DNA of 64,000 nt from Pedobacter rhodius (GCF_027213645.1 NZ_JAPWGL010000005.1:248001-312000), one strand, 5' to 3'. Shown: positions 8,003 through 17,332, numbered from the stretch's first letter. The notes: generated from the letters alone by a model not told the origin. A program made the numbers and translations.

Positions 8003-8698
8003 CTATTTCCGGTGTCTTGCTTTTATAGGTTTGGCATGATATTCTAAATCTTGCACTTTGCCAAAAAATTTATTTAACAGCCCAATAGCGGGCCAGATCA
8101 ACATTGGCGTGAATCTACTTAACATATTCAGGCTATTTTCTGCGGGCAGAACAGAATCCAAGACAACACCAAATGAAAATATTGCAGGAACAATCAGGGT
8201 TCTCCATCTTGCTAATTGACGGGCTTTTATATCGTTGAAACCATCAGAAATCCGACCGCGGTGTTTTATGATGTAAGCAAGCATTGCATAATTTAGTAAT
8301 CCTGTAAAGGCAATGTTTAATGAGTAAAACCAAAACGGCAAGCTAAACATCGGATTGTCGCTGTAATAGGCCGAACTAAAGGGCATTAAAATTATGGAGA
8401 ACAGAAAAAAGAAATTAAGCCAAATCAATTTATCATCGTAATCCTTAATAAATGAAAACATTCGATGGTGCGAGCGCCAGTAAATGGCGATAACGAAAAA
8501 GCTAATAATAAAACCAATAAATTTGGGAATCAAATTTAATAGCTGATTAGCCATCCCGGCAAAAGTCATTCCATGATGAATTTCTGGTGCTTTTATTTCT
8601 ATAATCAGTAAAGTAATTGCTATAGCAAAAACAGCATCTGTAAAAAGAATCATCCGCTCAATCTGGAACTCTTTTTTTAATTCACTATGTTCTGACAT
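8003..8698 (-). CDS. TMEM175 family (DUF1211) channel-like membrane protein
   Basis: A 231-residue membrane protein. Residues about 15-32 carry RMILFTDAVFAIAITLLI, which matches the FSDAVFAIAxTLL signature lining the pore of TMEM175-type potassium channels, with T in place of S. About six hydrophobic helices follow, as in bacterial single-repeat members, which are about 200-230 residues and assemble as tetramers. It begins seven bases after the stop of the kinase gene, so it is the last gene of the nucleotidyltransferase-kinase operon; no functional link is obvious. Ion selectivity is inferred from the family only. Confidence 0.85.
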   Translation of the reverse strand: MSEHSELKKEFQIERMILFTDAVFAIAITLLIIEIKAPEIHHGMTFAGMANQLLNLIPKFIGFIISFFVIAIYWRSHHRMFSFIKDYDDKLIWLNFFFLFSIILMPFSSAYYSDNPMFSLPFWFYSLNIAFTGLLNYAMLAYIIKHRGRISDGFNDIKARQLARWRTLIVPAIFSFGVVLDSVLPAENSLNMLSRFTPMLIWPAIGLLNKFFGKVQDLEYHAKPIKARHRK

Positions 8699-8705
8699 AA
8701 AAATA

Positions 8706-9782
8706 TTAAACTAAATTTTCCTCAATTATACCCTGTAACTCTTTTTCATTAAGAGATAGTTCGTAAAGTAATTTAAATTGATTTTTTGCTCTATCCAAAT
8801 TTTGTGTTGGATATTTTATAGTGTAGTAAATATTATTACTCAAAAAATCAGTTAAGAAACGTAAAGCCTGCATGTAAATCATGTATCGCCCTGAAAATAA
8901 AATGAGTTCTTTTTCCGTTTTTGTTAAGCTGTTTTTCATTTCTGATAAATAGCCTTTAACCAAAGCCTGGAAGTACGGTAAACGAATTTTAATTTTATTT
9001 AAATCGGTTTCGTTTTCTGAGCATGCGCAAAGATAGGTGCGCATCATATCTCCTAAATCTGATACAAATTTACCTGGCATGATGGTATCTAAATCGATAA
9101 CACAAATACCTTTAAACGTATCTGCATCTAGCAATACATTACTTATTTTGGTATCGTGATGCATAACCCGGTTTGGGAAATCAACCCTGTGGGCGTACGA
9201 TTTAAAATACTCAAGTATATATTTGTGTGCCAATGCATCATCGATTTGTGGTTTTGCCTGCTCCTGTAATTCTTTTGATGCTGTATTTAAAGCCTGGGTA
9301 AATTGTTCAAAACGCAACCCTAAATCGTGAAAACCTGAAATTGTTGGCTCTAAATTGTCGGCTTTAAAGTTATTAAGCACGCGACTAAATTTTCCAAATT
9401 GTTTTGCAGCTTCATAAGCTTGCTGAGGGTCAGTTAATACATCCAGCGAAACCGAATTTGGAATGAATGGCAGCATTCGCCAGTATTCATTATGAATGTG
9501 AGCCATTTCTGCCCCATTAAGTGTGGGAACAGGTTTTATGAAGAGATAATCAGGATATGTTTTGGCAAGGTAATCTACTATTGCCCTGAGGTTATCGGCA
9601 ATTGCTTTTGGGTTCTTAAAAACCGAAGTGTTAATATGCTGAAGGATATATTTTTTATCTTCAGATAAAGGTGAAAGCAAATAAGTACGGTTAATTAATC
9701 CCGTACCTATTTGTGTTATTTTAACATTTTCTTTGGTATATCCGTATGCTTCTAAAACTTCGGCATCTAAATTTAGCTCCAT
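8706..9782 (-). CDS. APH-like sugar kinase (N-acetylhexosamine kinase-like)
   Basis: A 358-residue protein of the aminoglycoside phosphotransferase fold. The N-lobe has the nucleotide loop IGTGLINRTYLL; the catalytic loop is VMHHDTKISNVLLD (His209, Asp210, Asn215) and the metal-binding segment is VIDLDTIMPG (Asp230/Asp232). Length and motifs fit the NahK type of N-acetylhexosamine 1-kinase rather than an antibiotic-resistance enzyme. Its start overlaps the stop of the sugar nucleotidyltransferase gene by 10 bases, the pairing expected for a kinase that makes a sugar 1-phosphate and a transferase that activates it. Exact sugar is inferred, not shown. Confidence 0.75.
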   Translation of the reverse strand: MELNLDAEVLEAYGYTKENVKITQIGTGLINRTYLLSPLSEDKKYILQHINTSVFKNPKAIADNLRAIVDYLAKTYPDYLFIKPVPTLNGAEMAHIHNEYWRMLPFIPNSVSLDVLTDPQQAYEAAKQFGKFSRVLNNFKADNLEPTISGFHDLGLRFEQFTQALNTASKELQEQAKPQIDDALAHKYILEYFKSYAHRVDFPNRVMHHDTKISNVLLDADTFKGICVIDLDTIMPGKFVSDLGDMMRTYLCACSENETDLNKIKIRLPYFQALVKGYLSEMKNSLTKTEKELILFSGRYMIYMQALRFLTDFLSNNIYYTIKYPTQNLDRAKNQFKLLYELSLNEKELQGIIEENLV

Positions 9783-10672
9783 AGTTTTTCAGGATACGTT
9801 CCGTTTTTAACCAATTGGTTAATACTATCCTGAACATATGGCTTATCTTCTTTGTAAGTTACACCAAACCATTTATTAGAAGTTGGGACAACCTTAAAAG
9901 TAGCCTCGCCTGTTTTTACCAGATTTTCTCCGATTAAAGGAATGAAGAATTCTGCTTTGGGTTTTTCTTTATTTGCTAATGCAAATTCGACGAATAATTT
10001 TTCTGTGATGTTAAAAACGGCAGGCGTAAAACCCCAGAAATTCATTGAAACGGGTGTGTCAAAACTTAAAGGAAATTCTTCACCATCTTCTTCGTAGAAA
10101 ATTTTATCATCTTTTGGATAAACTTTTGTGCGTTCGATAATTTCTTCCAGATTTCCTGATGCATCAACTTTACAAACGCCGCGAGATACCGCACCAAATT
10201 CAGAGAGTGTTTTACCTACCTCATAGCCAATAATTGAGAAATTACTATCAGAGGCCTCATCAGATAAGAAATCGACCATTTTTTTAAATGCATCGTATCC
10301 ATAATAATCGTCTGCATTGATAACGCAAAATGGTTCTTTTACAACCTTTCTTGCTGAAAGAATTGCGTGGGCAGTTCCCCATGGTTTTTCACGGTATATT
10401 TCCTCTTCAATACCAAATTGTTTTAAATCAAAATTTTGGAAAACATAATCAGTTTCAATTCTACCATTCAATTTTGGTTCGAAAATAGATTTAAAATTAT
10501 CTACAAACTCTTCCTTAATAATAAATACAACCTTACCGAATCCGGCTTTAATTGCATCGTAAATCGAATAATCGATAATGGTTTCGCCATTTGGGCCAAA
10601 TCCATCAATTTGTTTCATGCTTCCGTAACGGCTCGCCATTCCGGCAGCCAGGATTAATAGCGTAGGTTTCAT
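9773..10672 (-). CDS. sugar-phosphate nucleotidyltransferase
   Basis: A 299-residue cytoplasmic enzyme of the NTP-transferase superfamily. It starts with LLILAAGMASRYGSMKQIDG, the GxGxR-x-KQ nucleotide-binding loop of sugar nucleotidylyltransferases, followed by VINADDYYG, the metal-binding Asp motif. The reaction would be NTP plus sugar 1-phosphate to NDP-sugar plus pyrophosphate. I chose the ATG at 10672 because the loop begins right after it; the nine residues upstream derive from the hairpin region. It is translationally coupled to the kinase gene downstream, supporting a salvage route for a free sugar. The sugar cannot be named from sequence. Confidence 0.85.
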   Translation of the reverse strand: MKPTLLILAAGMASRYGSMKQIDGFGPNGETIIDYSIYDAIKAGFGKVVFIIKEEFVDNFKSIFEPKLNGRIETDYVFQNFDLKQFGIEEEIYREKPWGTAHAILSARKVVKEPFCVINADDYYGYDAFKKMVDFLSDEASDSNFSIIGYEVGKTLSEFGAVSRGVCKVDASGNLEEIIERTKVYPKDDKIFYEEDGEEFPLSFDTPVSMNFWGFTPAVFNITEKLFVEFALANKEKPKAEFFIPLIGENLVKTGEATFKVVPTSNKWFGVTYKEDKPYVQDSINQLVKNGTYPEKLWS

Positions 10673-10689
10673 ATTGCGAAAATAATAAT

Positions 10690-10713
10690 ACCTAATCAAT
10701 TTTTTGATTAGGT
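10690..10713 (-). terminator. hairpin between the 10730-11386 gene and the nucleotidyltransferase
   Basis: ACCTAATCAA and TTGATTAGGT pair perfectly across a four-base loop. On the minus strand a T-rich stretch (ATTATTATTTTC) follows, so it could end transcription from the gene ending at 10730, or fold in the leader of the gene starting at 10672. Confidence 0.6.
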
Positions 10714-10729
10714 AAGCGTTTAATTTTGG

Positions 10730-11386
10730 TTAATAATTTAAATATGTGAATAATTTATAAAGATCTTCATCTTTCTTAAAGTCGACTTTCTCTTTTTTAA
10801 GAAAGTCATTTAATAAATCTTCTTTAATACCAAATAAAGCAATAATAGTTTTTTTATTGGGTGTAATTTTAGTTAAAGTTCCGTTTTGAAAAGAATAATA
10901 GCTATACGTTGTATTAAAAGCTTTGTTGGTAACCGCCGAACCATATTGTTTAAGCTCCGTAATATTTTTACTTACTTTTTTTAACAATCCGATTTTTCCC
11001 GTTGCAATAACCTGGTAATATGAATTAGAATTTAATCCATTAATAGCAGGTAAACCGTTTATGAAATGAACGGGATTGGGTTCTGTCCCATATAACTCAA
11101 ATTCCTTAACAGGTTCTGCGAAATACATTAGTGAACCGTCATTGTTTTTAAAAATTAGTTTTTCGTCAATAACGTTATATTTTAATGAATCGGTAATGTA
11201 CTTTTTTCCGTTTTGTAAAGTAACCTTTCCTTTAACCCAAAAGTCGTAAAGATAGGGGCTTCCGGTTACATCGGTATATTTGATTTCTTTAATTGGTGTT
11301 CGCTGTACATCGCCAAAAGGCAAGACCTCATATTGTGCCTGTGCACCGAAAGAGACAAATATTAGCAGTACAAAAAAGCCTCTCAT
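10730..11386 (-). CDS. hypothetical secreted protein
   Basis: A 218-residue protein starting MRGFFVLLIFVSFGAQAQ, a classical signal peptide with cleavage expected after AQA, so it is exported to the periplasm or beyond. The mature part is rich in beta-prone segments and Lys/Tyr, with VKGKVTLQNGKKYITDSLKYN near the first third. I recognise no named family. The start at 11386 is chosen for the signal peptide; an in-frame ATG 36 bases upstream would bury it. The gene lies ten bases after the stop of the HerA-like ATPase gene and is probably in its operon, although a functional link is not evident. Confidence 0.75.
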   Translation of the reverse strand: MRGFFVLLIFVSFGAQAQYEVLPFGDVQRTPIKEIKYTDVTGSPYLYDFWVKGKVTLQNGKKYITDSLKYNVIDEKLIFKNNDGSLMYFAEPVKEFELYGTEPNPVHFINGLPAINGLNSNSYYQVIATGKIGLLKKVSKNITELKQYGSAVTNKAFNTTYSYYSFQNGTLTKITPNKKTIIALFGIKEDLLNDFLKKEKVDFKKDEDLYKLFTYLNY

Positions 11387-11396
11387 CTTGCTGAAT

Positions 11397-12971
11397 TTAA
11401 AATCCAAATAAACCGCCGCCACTTTTTGTCCGTGTTTTTTTTCCAGTCAGCATTCCGAAAAGACCACGTACAATTTCCTTCCCTATCTGGCGGGTAATGG
11501 TTGCACCCATTACCTGCTCAACTAAACTTTTTTCGCCAGGTTTTGGTTTGCTTTCTATTTCAGCTTGTTTTTGCGCTTCGGCTTCTTGTTTTTGTTGTTC
11601 GGCTGCTGCGGTTTGATCGTTGATTCGCTTGGTTAAAATTTCATAAGCACTTTCCGGGTCTATCGGAACTTTGTATTTAGTATACATCTGGCTTCCGGTA
11701 ACTAGCTTGTCGAAATCTGCAGCGGTTAATGGTCCCATTATAGCCCGTGGTGGCGTAAGCATTGTCGCTGAAACTTCAGTCGGTATACCTTTTTCATTTA
11801 ACACGGTAACCAATGCCTGGCCTGTACCCAACGATGTCAGCACTTTATCAATTTCATAGAAATCGGATTTAGGATACGTATTAACCGTCTTCTTAAGCGC
11901 GTCTACGTCATTCGGTGTAAAAGCCCTTAAAGCATGCTGAACACGGTTACCCAACTGACCTAAAACACTTTCAGGAACATCAGTTGGCGATTGTGTGCAG
12001 AAGAAAACACCAACACCCTTTGAGCGGATTAACCTGATGATGGTTTCTATCTGCTCTAAAAATGTTTTAGATGAATTATTAAAAAGCAAATGTGCCTCAT
12101 CGAAAAAGAAAACCAATTTTGGTTTATCCAAATCGCCAACTTCAGGTAAGGTATTGAATAGTTCGGCAAGTAAACTTAGGAGAAAGGTTGAGTATAAAAC
12201 CGGTTGATTTTGAACATCGGCAATGTTTAAAAGGCTGATTACCCCTTTGCCATCAACACGTTCAAATAAATCTTCGGAATCGAAAGATTTTTCACCAAAC
12301 ATTCCGGCTAAACCTTGTTGTTCAATAGCGACAATTTTTCTTAAAATAGTTCCTGACGTAGCAGTAGAAATACTGCCGTAACTTTCTTTAATCTCTTTAG
12401 CACCCGCACCTTCTGATAAATAGGAAACAAGTTTCTTTAAATCGTTAAGATCTATTATTGGCATTTTGTTATCATCGGCATATTTGAAGATAACCGCCAT
12501 AACACCCGATTGGGTATCGTTTAAATCTAAAACTTTGGATAAAAGTGTCGGACCGAATTCTAAAACGGTTGCGCGCATTTGTGCACCAAGTTTTCCCGAA
12601 AGTGAATAAATTTCAACAGGAAAGCCGGCAGGCGTAAAGCTCTTTTTTAGCTGCGCCGCTCTTTCCTCAATTTTAGGATTTACACTTCCGGGTTGATTTA
12701 GTCCTGATAAATCCCCTTTTACATCGAGCATAAAGACCGGCACGCCGGCATCAGACAGTTGTTCGGCAAGTAACTGCAGCGTACGGGTTTTTCCTGTACC
12801 CGTTGCACCTGCAATTAAACCATGCCTGTTCATCATTTTTAAGGAGAGATTTACTTCCGCATCGCCATATACCTGCCCGTCTAAAATGCCGGCCCCGAGA
12901 TAGATATAAGAGCCTGTCGGGGCATAAGATGCTTTTATTTTTTCGACAAATTTTGAAGAAGAATCACTCAT
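11397..12971 (-). CDS. HerA-like ATPase/helicase (DUF853, YjgR family)
   Basis: A 524-residue cytoplasmic P-loop ATPase. The Walker A motif GATGTGKT is at residues 55-62, the Walker B-like VFFFDEAHLLF is in the middle, and IIRLIRSKGVGVFFCTQSPTD with QLGNRVQHALRAFTP matches the sensor and arginine-finger regions of the DUF853/YjgR subgroup of HerA/FtsK ATPases. After the ATPase core a Gln/Lys-rich linker leads to a C-terminal tail ending with a Gly-rich segment. The family's role is unsettled; a role in DNA processing is inferred from HerA homology. It is followed by a secreted protein gene, which does not clarify its job. Confidence 0.88.
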   Translation of the reverse strand: MSDSSSKFVEKIKASYAPTGSYIYLGAGILDGQVYGDAEVNLSLKMMNRHGLIAGATGTGKTRTLQLLAEQLSDAGVPVFMLDVKGDLSGLNQPGSVNPKIEERAAQLKKSFTPAGFPVEIYSLSGKLGAQMRATVLEFGPTLLSKVLDLNDTQSGVMAVIFKYADDNKMPIIDLNDLKKLVSYLSEGAGAKEIKESYGSISTATSGTILRKIVAIEQQGLAGMFGEKSFDSEDLFERVDGKGVISLLNIADVQNQPVLYSTFLLSLLAELFNTLPEVGDLDKPKLVFFFDEAHLLFNNSSKTFLEQIETIIRLIRSKGVGVFFCTQSPTDVPESVLGQLGNRVQHALRAFTPNDVDALKKTVNTYPKSDFYEIDKVLTSLGTGQALVTVLNEKGIPTEVSATMLTPPRAIMGPLTAADFDKLVTGSQMYTKYKVPIDPESAYEILTKRINDQTAAAEQQKQEAEAQKQAEIESKPKPGEKSLVEQVMGATITRQIGKEIVRGLFGMLTGKKTRTKSGGGLFGF

Positions 12972-13064
12972 TTTTTTCAGGTTTAAAGTCCCAATTTAAT
13001 AAACTAAAACTAATATTAAAAAAGGATTTTTTTATCGCAGCCTTTAAAGGCCATAATATCAAAA

Positions 13065-13361
13065 TTAATGGAGTTGTTTATAATAACTAATTTCGTTGTC
13101 TAAATCTTTGACTTTCTGCTGCAAAAATTCCAATTGATTTAGCAAGTGGGCAACGGCATGTAAGCCCTCCAAATTAATTTCCAGCTCTTTATAAAGTCTT
13201 ATATAACGCTCCAATCCCGTTAAATCATCGGTGTTTATAAAAATCGATTTTTTTATTGCCTTTGTTTTGATTAGGCCGTATTCTTCTAAAGATTTAATAA
13301 AGTTAACTTCAACTTTATAATGCCCGCAAAAATCATCAACTGAAATGAAATTAGTTTCCAT
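13065..13361 (-). CDS. cbpM: chaperone modulator CbpM
   Basis: A 98-residue protein with a MerR-like helix-turn-helix N-terminal part (ISVDDFCGHYKVEVNFIKSLEEYGLI) followed by a coiled-coil C-terminus (LNQLEFLQQKVKDLDNEI), the architecture of CbpM, which binds the J-domain of CbpA and inhibits it. It starts six bases after the stop of cbpA, the conserved gene order, and this pairing strengthens both calls. Confidence 0.88.
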   Translation of the reverse strand: METNFISVDDFCGHYKVEVNFIKSLEEYGLIKTKAIKKSIFINTDDLTGLERYIRLYKELEINLEGLHAVAHLLNQLEFLQQKVKDLDNEISYYKQLH

Positions 13362-13367
13362 AATTGG

Positions 13368-14249
13368 TTAGAGTTTGGAAAGTTGTTCGAATAATTCCTT
13401 TTGTTTAGCGTTTAATTTTGTTGGTAATTTAATCTGCCATTTAACATACAGATCTCCAAATTGATTATCCTTTTTATAAATGGGAAAACCTTTTCCTTTT
13501 AATCGTAAAGTCGTATCAGGTTGCGTTCCTGCCGGAATTGACAATTTCACTTTTCCGTTTAAGGTTTCTATAATCTTTTCGCCACCTAATATCGCGGTAT
13601 ACAGATCGACCTCTTCCTGTACATATATATCGTTACCTTTTCTCTTAAATTTAGGGTGCTCAGCAATATTAAAAGCAATAAATAAATCTCCCGCAGGACC
13701 ATTGTTCGGGCCGGGTGCGCCATAACCGGCTAGCTTTATTTTTTGTCCGTTTTCCACACCGGCCGGAATGGTAATTCGTACCTGTTTGCCGTTTACAGTT
13801 AATGTTTGTTTATGGGTTGTATAGGCATCGAGCAGGTTTAAGTTCAATTCTGAACTATAATCCTGACCTTTAAACGGTGAACGACCACTGCTGCGGGCAC
13901 CGCCACCACCAAACATGGAAGAAAAGAAATCAGAAAAATCATCTCCACCAAAACCAGAAAAACCACCTCCGCTTCTGCCTCTTCCTTGCGATTGCCGTTG
14001 TTGCTGCGCATCAAACTGATCGGCATGCTGCCAATCTTTTCCATAGCGGTCGTATTTTTTCCTTTTTTCAGGATCACTTAACACCTCATTGGCCTCGTTT
14101 ATCTGCTGGAATTTTTTATTCGCCTCTTCATTATTCGGATTTAAATCAGGATGATATTTTCTGGCCAGTTTACGATAGGCTTTTTTGATATCATCTGTTG
14201 ATGCATCTTTTTTAATTTCAAGAACTTTATAGTAATCTATGTATTCCAT
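13368..14249 (-). CDS. cbpA: DnaJ-family co-chaperone CbpA
   Basis: A 293-residue type II J-protein. It has a J-domain (residues 1-70; EYIDYYKVLEIKKDAS, with the HPD motif at YHPDLNPNN), a Gly/Ser/Phe-rich linker (about 85-125) and two C-terminal substrate-binding beta domains, without the zinc-finger of DnaJ. It stimulates ATP hydrolysis by DnaK and delivers clients. The adjacent cbpM encodes its modulator. Long open frames on the opposite strand in the Gly-rich part are shadows of this gene. Confidence 0.93.
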   Translation of the reverse strand: MEYIDYYKVLEIKKDASTDDIKKAYRKLARKYHPDLNPNNEEANKKFQQINEANEVLSDPEKRKKYDRYGKDWQHADQFDAQQQRQSQGRGRSGGGFSGFGGDDFSDFFSSMFGGGGARSSGRSPFKGQDYSSELNLNLLDAYTTHKQTLTVNGKQVRITIPAGVENGQKIKLAGYGAPGPNNGPAGDLFIAFNIAEHPKFKRKGNDIYVQEEVDLYTAILGGEKIIETLNGKVKLSIPAGTQPDTTLRLKGKGFPIYKKDNQFGDLYVKWQIKLPTKLNAKQKELFEQLSKL

Positions 14250-14340
14250 AAGGCTTAAACAAATAAATGATTTTAATGTTCGGGTTTGATTTTGGAAAAT
14301 GTAAAATTAGTTATTAACCGCGAAGAACAAAAGGCAAACG

Positions 14341-14369
14341 AAAAATGCCCCGATGACCGGGGCATTTTT
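14341..14369 (-). terminator. bidirectional intrinsic terminator
   Basis: AAAAATGCCCC pairs perfectly with GGGGCATTTTT across a seven-base loop. It lies 18 bases beyond the stop of the S9 peptidase gene on the minus strand, upstream of cbpA. Confidence 0.9.
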
Positions 14370-14386
14370 AAGATAGAAAAGAGATT

Positions 14387-16804
14387 TTATTTTTTGTTTT
14401 TCACGTATTTTTCAAGCCACTGGTCTTGTTCCCAAAGGGCATGTAAAATATTCTCCTTACCACGATATCCATGTGCTTCATATGGTAAAAATACAAAGCG
14501 TACGGTACCGCCGGCACCTTTAATGGCTGCAAATAGGCGTTCGCTATTTATCGGGAATGTACCTGTGTTATCATCAGAATCGCCATGGATTAGCAACAAA
14601 GGTGTTTTAATTTTATCGGCATAACTAAAGGGGCTCATTTCATAGTATAATTGTGGTGCCTGCCAATAAGTACGATCTTCGTTTTGGAAACCAAAAGGGG
14701 TAAGTGTACGATTGTATGCACCGCTTCTTGCGATACCTGCAGCGAACAAATTTGTATGGGCTAAAAGATTCGCTGTCATAAAGGCACCATAGCTGTGGCC
14801 ACCAACTGCCATGCGTTTTCTGTCACCAACGCCTAAATCAGCTAATTTGTTAATAGCAGCCTCAGCATTTAAACTTAACTGATCAACAAAGGTATCATTT
14901 GGTTTTTTGCCGTCTTTAGCTACGATCGGCATTTCTGCATTATCCAGAACTGCATAACCACGGGTTACCCAGTAAATCGGAGAACCCCATGATATGGCTG
15001 TGAATTTATCTTTAGAGCCACGAATCTGGGCCGCATCTGCAGCAGAATTGAATTCGCGAGGGTAAGCCCAGATGATAGTAGGTAAAGGGCCATCTTTTTC
15101 TTTGTTGTAGCCTTTTGGCAAATATAAATCGCCTGTTAAGTCAACGCCGTCGGCACGTTTGTAAGAAATTTTCTCTTTAATAACGCCATCTAACGATGGG
15201 TATGGGTTTGCAAAGGCTGTTACCGGTTTGTCTGCAATGCGAAGGACAAGATTTTTTATATAATAATTAGGGACTAATTTCTGGCTTTCTTTTCTGGTCA
15301 GCAGAACGAGTTTGTCAGGGTCGATAACATCGCTTACATATTCGAAAGTTCCCTCGGCACTTCGCCAGATAATTTCACTCTTTTTAGTTTTTAAGTCAAA
15401 CTTCGCCAGAAATGGCAAATCACCTTTTTCGGATGAACCTACCGTATTATTCATCAGCAGTTTTGTGCCATTATCTACCGTATGAATTACCGAACGGCCA
15501 TACTTATTTTTTGTTGTAACCGGTGTGCCTGGATTTCCATAAGCATCAGTTTGGTTACGGGTATATAATTCTTCTAAAGTTCCTGTTGTTGGATTATATA
15601 CACTTACCTTATTAGTTTGTTTGCTCCTTAAACCTTCCATAACTAAAGCTAAACTTGCGTTTCCCCATTGAACGCCGCGATAGCGGGTTTGTGTTTTAAA
15701 TAGTTCTTTTTCGGCGCCGGTAAATGGTGCACTTAAAGCATACACGGCATCGTGGAAGGGAACATTTTTCTTAATTAAGCCACTATCTAATGGTTTTGAC
15801 CAAATGATGGTAGCAGGTTCATCATCTCTCCAGTCGAAACCGCGTGGAACATTCTGGGTGTTGTCATATCCTGATGGTGTGCCTTCTGAAGATGGTAATT
15901 CTGCCAAAACTTTAACGGCTTTACCCGTTAAATCGGTAATGGTAACGGTTGATGGAAAACCATTTGCAGTAACTAAATATGAAAATGGTTTGCGAATTGT
16001 TTCCACCAACATATATGTTTTATCGGGAGAAAGGCTTACTGAAGAATAAATTGCGGGTTTGCCAATTGGCGTTTCTACACCGCCTGTATTTTTAACCAGT
16101 TGCGATGTTCCATAAAATTCAAAGAGTTGTTCATCAAACGGAGATTTGATTAAATCCTGGTAAGTTGGACTAGGTGCGGCCTTACCTAAATTTTGCTGTA
16201 CCGTTGGTCCTTTTGGCATTAACGGTTTTACCGGTGCAGAACTCGCAGGTTTGGTAACTGTTCTGTAAATAATCGTGTTATCGTTTAACCAGGTTAAACC
16301 ATTGCCTAAAACAACATTTAAAAAAGCTTTATTCGTTTTTGTTGCCTTTTTGGTGGTAATATCTATGATATATAAATCAACACCTTTTTGCGTGGTATTG
16401 GTAAAAGCAATTTTAGTTTGCGATGGATTCCAGCTGATGTTACTGGCATACAATGGCGAAGGCAAACCCGTAACCGGGAAGGTTTTATCGGCTTTAATAC
16501 TCTTCAAGCTGAAATTATTAATGTAAGTAATCCGGCTGGGCGAATAATTGTTAGGATTTAGCCTTAATCCTGCAATACGATATTCCGGCATGGCCAATTC
16601 TTCTACAGAAGGGTAGGAGTTTCTTTCGCTGAATAAAATCCATTCGGCTTTATCGTCTGTGCTAACGCCTGGTGTTGGCTTGGCAAGTAATAAATCAGCA
16701 ATTTCTTTGGGTGGCGTTTGATAGCTTACAGCATCCTGCGCAGCAGTATTAAATGAAATAAATGCGCCAGCTATTAAAAAATAGAAGTGTAGTTTTTTAA
16801 ACAT
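14387..16804 (-). CDS. S9 family serine peptidase (prolyl oligopeptidase/glutamyl-endopeptidase-like)
   Basis: An 805-residue exported peptidase. Residues 1-22 form a signal peptide ending near NTAAQ. A beta-propeller-like region covers roughly residues 60-520. The alpha/beta-hydrolase domain follows, with the nucleophile Ser671 in GHSYGAF, Asp744 in HGDSDDN and His778 in YEAHGYRG, so the triad is complete. The arrangement resembles the S9D glutamyl-endopeptidase-like members common in Bacteroidota. It cleaves short peptides in the periplasm and feeds peptide use. A TAATTTTG box lies upstream (minus strand, 16845-16852), and a strong terminator follows. It appears to be a single-gene unit. 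Confidence 0.93.
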   Translation of the reverse strand: MFKKLHFYFLIAGAFISFNTAAQDAVSYQTPPKEIADLLLAKPTPGVSTDDKAEWILFSERNSYPSVEELAMPEYRIAGLRLNPNNYSPSRITYINNFSLKSIKADKTFPVTGLPSPLYASNISWNPSQTKIAFTNTTQKGVDLYIIDITTKKATKTNKAFLNVVLGNGLTWLNDNTIIYRTVTKPASSAPVKPLMPKGPTVQQNLGKAAPSPTYQDLIKSPFDEQLFEFYGTSQLVKNTGGVETPIGKPAIYSSVSLSPDKTYMLVETIRKPFSYLVTANGFPSTVTITDLTGKAVKVLAELPSSEGTPSGYDNTQNVPRGFDWRDDEPATIIWSKPLDSGLIKKNVPFHDAVYALSAPFTGAEKELFKTQTRYRGVQWGNASLALVMEGLRSKQTNKVSVYNPTTGTLEELYTRNQTDAYGNPGTPVTTKNKYGRSVIHTVDNGTKLLMNNTVGSSEKGDLPFLAKFDLKTKKSEIIWRSAEGTFEYVSDVIDPDKLVLLTRKESQKLVPNYYIKNLVLRIADKPVTAFANPYPSLDGVIKEKISYKRADGVDLTGDLYLPKGYNKEKDGPLPTIIWAYPREFNSAADAAQIRGSKDKFTAISWGSPIYWVTRGYAVLDNAEMPIVAKDGKKPNDTFVDQLSLNAEAAINKLADLGVGDRKRMAVGGHSYGAFMTANLLAHTNLFAAGIARSGAYNRTLTPFGFQNEDRTYWQAPQLYYEMSPFSYADKIKTPLLLIHGDSDDNTGTFPINSERLFAAIKGAGGTVRFVFLPYEAHGYRGKENILHALWEQDQWLEKYVKNKK

Positions 16805-16844
16805 AATCCGGTTTGGTTATTTGATAAGGAATATTCAAATATTG

Positions 16845-16852
16845 CAAAATTA
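16845..16852 (-). promoter_or_regulatory. candidate -7 box of the S9 peptidase gene
   Basis: Minus-strand TAATTTTG matches TAnnTTTG and sits about 40 bases before the start codon at 16804. No TTG is seen at the ideal spacing. Confidence 0.45.
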
Positions 16853-16915
16853 ACCGGACCTGAACAGCGCGTAACTGCTTATTTACATAATTGTAATAAA
16901 GTCGTGGTACAAATG

Positions 16916-17332
16916 TTAGGGGTAGTTACTTTTAATTTCCTGCATGGAATTCAATATCATTTTTTTAAGGATGTCGACATTAATATCGCTTAATTTCTTA
17001 ACATAAATACAGGCTTTACCGGTTTTATATTTGCCGAAATCTGCTAAAAGTCTCTCCTTGTCTTTAAACTGTGCTGAAAAGTATAATGCAAAAGCGTCTT
17101 TTCTTGGCGAAAAACCGGCAAGTGGTGCATCGCCCTCCCGACCGCTTTCATATTTGTAGTGATAACTGCCGAAACCAATAATTGCTGTGCCCCACATTTT
17201 AGCTTTAAAAGCAGATGCTTCTTCAAACAGTTTAATTAAATCGAAACTGTCTTTCCGTTTAGCCTCATCGGCAACTGTATTTAAAAAAGCAGTTACGCTG
17301 CCATCATTTTCAGTAGTTTTGTTTTGTGCCAT
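16916..17332 (-). CDS. DUF1801 domain-containing protein
   Basis: A 138-residue soluble protein whose central part (MWGTAIIGFGSYHYKYESGREGD, then FSPRKDAFALYF) is the signature of DUF1801/YdhG-like proteins, a small alpha/beta fold of unknown biochemical role. Length fits the family. It is flanked by intergenic DNA on both sides, with a palindromic repeat element upstream, and has no operon partner. Function remains unknown. Confidence 0.85.
   Translation of the reverse strand: MAQNKTTENDGSVTAFLNTVADEAKRKDSFDLIKLFEEASAFKAKMWGTAIIGFGSYHYKYESGREGDAPLAGFSPRKDAFALYFSAQFKDKERLLADFGKYKTGKACIYVKKLSDINVDILKKMILNSMQEIKSNYP

Noticed and set aside
8706..9782. Aminoglycoside resistance kinase
   Set aside because: The APH fold is shared by sugar kinases, and the overlapping nucleotidyltransferase gene fits sugar activation, not drug resistance.
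13844..14188. Open frames of both strands in the Gly-rich part of cbpA
   Set aside because: Low-complexity coding sequence of the J-protein linker gives open shadow frames; composition (His/Asn or Val/Met rich) is not protein-like.
14286..14624. Plus-strand frame across the terminator between the S9 peptidase gene and cbpA
   Set aside because: It runs through a perfect terminator hairpin and the 3' end of the peptidase gene on the other strand, and its product is not protein-like.
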